Below are positions 60,291 through 64,000 of a DNA stretch of 64,000 nucleotides, piece by piece. Position 1 is the stretch's first letter. Each line of letters opens with the position of its first letter. The translations under genes were made by a program, and so were the position numbers. Location of the stretch: positions 1 to 64,000 of the forward strand of contig NZ_JAOAMU010000009.1 in the NCBI RefSeq assembly GCF_025154075.1, given 5' to 3'. The DNA is from Chryseobacterium herbae. Lineage in GTDB: Bacteria > Bacteroidota > Bacteroidia > Flavobacteriales > Weeksellaceae. The notes below the pieces were generated by a model. It saw only the letters and a list, made by a program, of their open reading frames with translations, was not told the DNA's origin and ran no database searches.

Positions 60291-61493
60291 ATGAATTCAA
60301 ACCAAAAAAAATTAGTCACATCGACGGTGCCTGTTTTAAAAACGAATGGTACAGATCTTACCAAACACTTTTATGCAAGAATGTTTAAGCATCATCCTGA
60401 GCTGAAAAACATTTTCAACATGAGTCATCAGGCCAGTGGAAAACAGCAGCACGCTTTGGCTGGTGCCGTCCTAGCCTATGCAGAACACATTGAAAATCCG
60501 GAGGTTCTTATTAATGTTTTAAAGCCTATCGGCAATAAACATGTAAGTCTTAATATCAGCCCGGATCAGTACGATATCGTTGGACATCATTTAATTTCTT
60601 CCATTAAAGAAGTTCTGGGAGAAGCCGCCACCGATGAATTGATAGAAGCTTGGACACAGGCTTATAACGAACTTGCCCAGATTATGATTTCTATTGAAGA
60701 TGACCTTTATCGGTCTACTCTTAAAAAAGAAGGAGGTTGGAAAGGCTGGAGAACCTTTGTGATTGAGGAAATCGTTGAGGAAAGCAGTGAGGTTAAATCT
60801 TTCTATTTAAAACCAAAAGATCAGGGCTCCATCGCAGATTATCTTCCCGGACAGTATCTTTCTGTGAAATTATTCATCCCCGGGCTGGGTCATGAACAGG
60901 TCAGACAGTACAGTCTTTCATCCGCTTTTAACCCGAAATACTACAGAATATCTGTAAAAAAAGAGGTTAACCCAAACGCTCCGGAAGGTGCAGTTTCCAA
61001 TGTACTGCATCAGAAAAATACAGGTGATGAAATATGGGTAAGTGCTCCTTCAGGAGTATTCCATGCAGGTGTTGATGGTAATCAGCCATTGGTATTAATC
61101 AGTGGTGGTATCGGCGTAACTCCCCTTCTGAGCATGCTTGAAACCAATAAAAACAAGCTTCAGGAAAATACAACGGTATGGCTTCACAGCTGCCGGAATG
61201 AAAAAGCTCACGCCTTCAAGGATCAGATTGATCTTCTGAATCAGGACAGCGAGTGGTTAACTACCCATATTTTTTATGAAACGGTTTCAAAAAATGAAAA
61301 TAATGCTATAAAAGAAGGAAGAATTGATTTAGCGGAACTCAAAGACGAGGTACTGATTGATGATGCAAAGTATTATATTTGTGGTCCGGAAGTCTTTATC
61401 AAAGTACAGTATAATTCCCTCATCAAACTTGGAATTGCACAAGAAAATATTTTATTTGAAGAGTTTGGACCTCAATTACTTCATTTTAATTAA
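60291..61493 (+). CDS. hmp: Flavohaemoglobin, nitric oxide dioxygenase
   Basis: This 400-aa enzyme has three domains. The globin (about 1-140) has distal Tyr28 and proximal haem ligand His84 in NKHVSL. The FAD domain (about 150-255) has the RQYSLSS FAD motif, and the NAD domain (about 265-400) has LISGGIGVTPLLSML. It turns NO and O2 into nitrate using NADH. The start 22 nt after a TAGTTTTG -7 element and an NsrR palindrome upstream fit NO-induced expression. nsrR follows after 6 nt. Confidence 0.97.
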   Translation: MNSNQKKLVTSTVPVLKTNGTDLTKHFYARMFKHHPELKNIFNMSHQASGKQQHALAGAVLAYAEHIENPEVLINVLKPIGNKHVSLNISPDQYDIVGHHLISSIKEVLGEAATDELIEAWTQAYNELAQIMISIEDDLYRSTLKKEGGWKGWRTFVIEEIVEESSEVKSFYLKPKDQGSIADYLPGQYLSVKLFIPGLGHEQVRQYSLSSAFNPKYYRISVKKEVNPNAPEGAVSNVLHQKNTGDEIWVSAPSGVFHAGVDGNQPLVLISGGIGVTPLLSMLETNKNKLQENTTVWLHSCRNEKAHAFKDQIDLLNQDSEWLTTHIFYETVSKNENNAIKEGRIDLAELKDEVLIDDAKYYICGPEVFIKVQYNSLIKLGIAQENILFEEFGPQLLHFN

Positions 61494-61499
61494 TTATCA

Positions 61500-61937
61500 A
61501 TGAAACTGAACCACTTTACCGATTACAGCCTGCGTGTCTTAATCTATCTAAACAAAAAGGACAAAACCGCTTCATCTTCTTTGGATGAGCTGTCCGGGGA
61601 GTTGGATATATTGCGTAATCACCTCATTAAGGTGGTTCAGTTTTTATCTAAAGAGGAACTGGTTATTACGAAAAGAGGGAAAAATGGAGGCATTGTAATA
61701 TCTGAAAAAGCCCTCAATACAGGACTCGGCACCTTAATTCATCTATTGGAACAGGATGATTCTCCTGTCATCAACTGCCACTCCAAACCGTGTGTTTTTA
61801 TGCCTTTCAGCTGTCAACTGAAATTCTTTCTGGATACCGCTTATCAGGCGTTTATAGACAGTATGAACCAGCACAGACTGTCTGATATTGTTTTTAATAA
61901 CTGGGAAAGTATCTTTGCGGGCCGTCAAAATGTTTGA
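61500..61937 (+). CDS. nsrR: Rrf2-family NO-sensing repressor NsrR
   Basis: The 145-aa Rrf2 protein has a winged HTH (HFTDYSLRVLIYL, LRNHLIKVVQFLSKEELVITKRGKNGGI) and three clustered cysteines Cys93, Cys98 and Cys105 (C-x4-C-x6-C), for a nitric oxide-sensitive Fe-S cluster. The spacing of the last pair is one residue longer than in E. coli NsrR (C-x4-C-x5-C). Encoded 6 nt after hmp behind a perfect palindrome, it almost surely represses its own operon. Confidence 0.93.
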   Translation: MKLNHFTDYSLRVLIYLNKKDKTASSSLDELSGELDILRNHLIKVVQFLSKEELVITKRGKNGGIVISEKALNTGLGTLIHLLEQDDSPVINCHSKPCVFMPFSCQLKFFLDTAYQAFIDSMNQHRLSDIVFNNWESIFAGRQNV

Positions 61938-61941
61938 TTTT

Positions 61942-62070
61942 AGATATCAGATTTCAGACATCAGACGTGAGACATTAGGTTAAGAGATGTCAATGGTCAA
62001 TTTGCTACGCAAGTGAAATGTGAATGCTGGCTTTGAGAAACAAGGGCCTACACTTTAGGTGTCAGATATT
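61942..62070 (-). repeat. Heptamer-array element, copy C (inverted)
   Basis: Five diverged heptamers AGATATC AGATTTC AGACATC AGACGTG AGACATT (61942-61976), then the flank AGGTTAAGAGATGTCAATGG, TCAATTTGCTACGCAAGTGA, AATGTGAATGCTGG. This is the reverse complement of copies A and B. It begins 5 nt after the nsrR stop codon. Confidence 0.82.
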
Positions 62071-62074
62071 ACTA

Positions 62075-62103
62075 CTGGTAGCTTCGAGGGCCTCAGCTAC
62101 CAG
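62075..62103 (+). repeat. REP-like hairpin, compensated variant
   Basis: CTGGTAGCT (62075-62083) pairs with AGCTACCAG (62095-62103) round the loop TCGAGGGCCTC. Compared with 42017-42045, one G-C stem pair became A-T on both sides. It sits between a heptamer element and a CTCTC array. Confidence 0.75.
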
Positions 62104-62130
62104 ATATTTGTCGTTTATTCAACGGCACTC

Positions 62131-62363
62131 AAACCCGAATCTCGCACCTCGAAACTAGAATTCCGAAACTCTCAAACCCTAAAACTCTCCGACTCTCAAA
62201 CGCCCTTACTCTCAAACTCACAAACCCGAATCTCGCACCTCGAAACTAGAATTCCGAAACTCTCAAACCCTAAAACTCTCAAACCCTAAAACTCTCCGAC
62301 TCTCAAACCCTCTTACTCTCAAACTCGAATCCCGCACCATAAAACTCTCCGACTCTCAAACCC
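62131..62363 (+). repeat. CTCTC-rich tandem array, 91-nt period
   Basis: AAACCCGAATCTCGCACCTC starts at 62131 and again at 62222; the first 59 nt of both copies are identical (AAACTAGAATTCCGAAACTC, CAAACCCTAAAACTCTC). The second copy has an extra AAACCCTAAAACTCTC. Degenerate units with CCGACTCTCAAAC continue to 62363, 4 nt from the lptB stop. A single related copy is at 13551-13605. A 76-aa frame through it is repeat-encoded and not a gene. Confidence 0.85.
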
Positions 62364-62366
62364 GAA

Positions 62367-63428
62367 TTATCCTTCGTAGAAATAGGTTGTAAGGTAATGC
62401 AGTTCCGGTCTGCTGGCTGCTTTAGATTCTGCTTCTGCCTGCTCAAGTGTGTACTGAGAGGTCAGTTCTTTTCTTTGAAACACGAAAGAATTATTCGCAT
62501 TTTTATCTACCACTTCATTGAAGATATGCTCAATTTCAGAATTGGCAAGTGATGCAAAACTGGCGTCCTCAAAACCGTACATCAGTCTCAGATCATCAAA
62601 CTGCCCGAAGTTTTCATCTACAAATCCCTGAAGCTGTGATTTTGAATCAAAATTGCCTGCCCAGATGTTATAGATATATTTCTTCTTTTTCGGTTTGTCT
62701 AAAATACTCTGATACACAAAGTTTTCACCCAGATAAGCCTCTCTTACCTGCGGATCATTGGCAAGATCTTCCGGAAGTCCTTCTTTCAGGATCTTTCCTT
62801 CAAACATGATGTATGTTTTATTGGTAATCGCTAAAGTTTGTTGTACGTTGTGGTCGGTGATCAGGATCCCAATGTTTTTGTCTACCAAACTTCTTACAAT
62901 CTTCTGGATATCTTCTACCGCAATCGGGTCTACTCCTGCGAAAGGCTCATCGAGAAGGATAAAGTTCGGGCTGGTAGCAAGACATCGTGCAATTTCGGTT
63001 CTACGTCTTTCTCCACCGGAAAGAAGATCCCCTCGGTTTTTACGAACATGCTGCAATGAAAATTCTTCAATAAGTTCATCACATTTGATCTGCTGCTCAC
63101 GTCTTGAAAGCTTGGTCAACTGTAAAACACCCATGATGTTTTCTTCTACAGACAGCTTTCTGAAAATCGAAGCTTCCTGCGCCAGATAACCGATTCCTTT
63201 CTGAGCCCGGCGGTACATCGCATCCGTAGTGATTTCCTGTTTATCGAGGAAGATTTTTCCTGAAGTAGGCTTAACCAATCCTACAATCATATAAAACGAA
63301 GTGGTCTTTCCTGCTCCGTTAGGACCAAGCAAACCAACAATTTCTCCCTGTTGAACCTGTACAGAAACGCCTTTTACTACTTTTTTAGGACCGTATTCTT
63401 TGATTAAGTTTTCTCCTCGTAAAATCAT
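62367..63428 (-). CDS. lptB: LPS export ABC ATPase LptB with a C-terminal extension
   Basis: Residues 1-240 are a standard LptB: Walker A GPNGAGKT (35-42), signature LSGGERRR (136-143), Walker B FILLDEPFAGVDPIA, and the switch His in ITDHN. It powers LPS extraction from the inner membrane with LptF/LptG. Residues 241-353 are extra: YIYNIWAGNFDSKSQLQGFV...FGQFDDLRLM...SEIEHIFNEVV, resembling Imm22/DUF4284-like domains, then an acidic C-terminus. LptB enzymes are usually about 240 residues. A -7 element ends 5 nt before the start codon, so the mRNA may be leaderless. Confidence 0.92.
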   Translation of the reverse strand: MILRGENLIKEYGPKKVVKGVSVQVQQGEIVGLLGPNGAGKTTSFYMIVGLVKPTSGKIFLDKQEITTDAMYRRAQKGIGYLAQEASIFRKLSVEENIMGVLQLTKLSRREQQIKCDELIEEFSLQHVRKNRGDLLSGGERRRTEIARCLATSPNFILLDEPFAGVDPIAVEDIQKIVRSLVDKNIGILITDHNVQQTLAITNKTYIMFEGKILKEGLPEDLANDPQVREAYLGENFVYQSILDKPKKKKYIYNIWAGNFDSKSQLQGFVDENFGQFDDLRLMYGFEDASFASLANSEIEHIFNEVVDKNANNSFVFQRKELTSQYTLEQAEAESKAASRPELHYLTTYFYEG

Positions 63429-63433
63429 AGGAG

Positions 63434-63441
63434 CAAAGATA
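63434..63441 (-). promoter_or_regulatory. -7 element TATCTTTG for lptB
   Basis: Plus-strand CAAAGATA, reading TATCTTTG on the coding strand, with just 5 nt between it and the ATG. Transcription would start at or within a few bases of the start codon. Confidence 0.5.
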
Positions 63442-63605
63442 AAGTTTTTTTGAATTCAAATTTTAGATTATAGACCGTATCCCCGGTTTTTTGATGGATT
63501 GGTTTTAATTTCATTGATCATTCGGGTCAAATCTAATGGAGTAAAATGTTGAGCACCTTAAAAAACTAAAGTATTTAGCTCACTTATTTAAAATTTTTGT
63601 TGGAA

Positions 63606-63690
63606 AAGCGCAAAGGGACGCAAGTTTTTTTTCTAATTCGAATGCTTTAAGGCGCGAGGATTTTATCTTCGATAAAATTGTAGACCGTTC
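63606..63690 (+). repeat. Dispersed GATAAAAT repeat, copy 3 (partial)
   Basis: GCGCAAAGGGACGCAAGTTT, AATTCGAATGCTTTAAGGCG and the core TTTTATC-TTC-GATAAAA (63661-63677) match the first half of copies 1 and 2. The second half is missing. It lies in the 356-nt spacer between lptB and the TM2 gene, which is otherwise AT-rich with no gene. Confidence 0.7.
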
Positions 63691-63784
63691 AATAGACCAA
63701 TTAAAAGTTTAAACAAATGTAACTCTCTCGATTTTTCTTCGACGTATTGGGAAATTATTTTATTCATCACCAAAAAAATTAACA

Positions 63785-64000
63785 ATGGAAAATTACGGTT
63801 ATACCAAAACAGACGGCACACAAAACCAGCAGCAAAGTAATGTTCCTTACCGCTCGGAAAAGAAAATTCCTGCAGCGATCTTAGGGATTCTTGTAGGCTG
63901 GCTGGCTTTAAATAAATTTTATCTGGGCTATACCAAAGAAGGCGTGATTCAGCTTGTTCTGAATATTGTCACTTTAGGGGCAGCTTCCATCATTCCTTTT
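63785..64000 (+). CDS. TM2-domain protein (partial, cut by the window end)
   Basis: The first 72 residues begin MENYGYTKTDGTQNQQQS, a polar N-terminus, then KKIPAAILGILVGWLALNKFYLGYTKEGVIQLVLN, the TM2 motif of two membrane helices with a GYxKEG-type turn. The reading frame is open at the window edge. TM2 proteins are small membrane proteins of unknown role, often about 100-150 residues. Confidence 0.85.
   Translation, partial: MENYGYTKTDGTQNQQQSNVPYRSEKKIPAAILGILVGWLALNKFYLGYTKEGVIQLVLNIVTLGAASIIPF

Noticed and set aside
62059..62289. A 76-aa plus-strand reading frame through the repeat region
   Set aside because: It is made of the CTCTC tandem units (repeated S-N-S-Q-T-like words) and a REP hairpin; no gene character.
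62131..62363. Possible CRISPR or minisatellite gene
   Set aside because: Period and content do not give repeat-spacer structure; units are tandem and partly nested duplications.
1..64000. tRNA or rRNA genes
   Set aside because: No T-arm GTTCRANNC pattern in a cloverleaf context and no rRNA-like stretch was found by eye; a covariance search would be needed to exclude short RNAs.

Overview
The window looks like a chromosomal segment of a Flavobacteriia (Bacteroidota) member, most probably Chryseobacterium or a close relative. The signs are: low GC with very AT-rich spacers; TAnnTTTG-type -7 promoter elements; several secreted proteins with C-terminal type IX secretion (T9SS) sorting domains; SusC-like and OMP_b-brl_3-type TonB-dependent receptors; a GH92 mannosidase; and a short Bacteroidota-type arginine decarboxylase. 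I saw no rRNA, tRNA, CRISPR, prophage or intact insertion sequence. Most genes are ordinary core or secreted-protein genes.

Layout. 0.2-6.1 kb: periplasmic thioredoxin, a Lys-rich repeat protein, a membrane acyltransferase, DnaK and a T9SS-exported M43 metalloprotease, all on the minus strand. 6.4-15.4 kb, plus strand: polyphosphate kinase and exopolyphosphatase (overlapping ATGA), an NAD(P)-binding protein with an overlapping 51-aa membrane peptide, a 1010-aa multidomain T9SS protein, and a sirtuin/barstar-like pair. 15.5-17.7 kb: NfeD-flotillin operon (minus). 17.9-24.4 kb: a five-gene RND efflux operon (HYC-type small protein, TolC, RND pump, adaptor, Cys-rich lipoprotein) whose accessory proteins point to a soft metal such as copper. 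24.9-33.3 kb: NifU-type scaffold, Mrp ATPase, an outer-membrane receptor, GH92 mannosidase and a TIMP-like secreted protein. 33.3-41.9 kb: a cation:dicarboxylate symporter / PhyH dioxygenase / membrane protein operon, BON and SH3 stress-type proteins, a second beta-barrel receptor and a CocE-type hydrolase. 42.1-49.1 kb: alkylation repair (AlkB and an AraC-Ogt fusion), agmatinase and arginine decarboxylase (polyamine synthesis), a T9SS fibronectin-like protein and a HAD hydrolase. 49.2-54.8 kb: cobalamin adenosyltransferase / thiamine pyrophosphokinase / tyrosine phosphatase operon, a TonB receptor and a lipoprotein. 55-64 kb: DinB-like protein, Ntn-type amide hydrolase, WYL regulator, ABC exporter, NO-detoxification pair hmp-nsrR with a perfect operator palindrome, LptB with an unusual C-terminal extension, and a truncated TM2 protein.

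The least explained material is between the genes. At least seven families of dispersed, gene-free repeats occur, several as hairpins whose copies differ by compensatory base changes. The most striking is a composite locus found twice in opposite orientation (about 13.55-13.79 kb and 61.94-62.36 kb), joining a heptamer (GTCTGAT-like) array with a conserved flank to a CTCTC-rich repeat. A third heptamer array lies at 46.78-46.84 kb. Gene-level points worth a second look are the TIMP-like protein with an N-terminal Cys-x-Cys, the sirtuin/barstar pair with an altered barnase-contact residue, the LptB fusion, and the metal-efflux operon.
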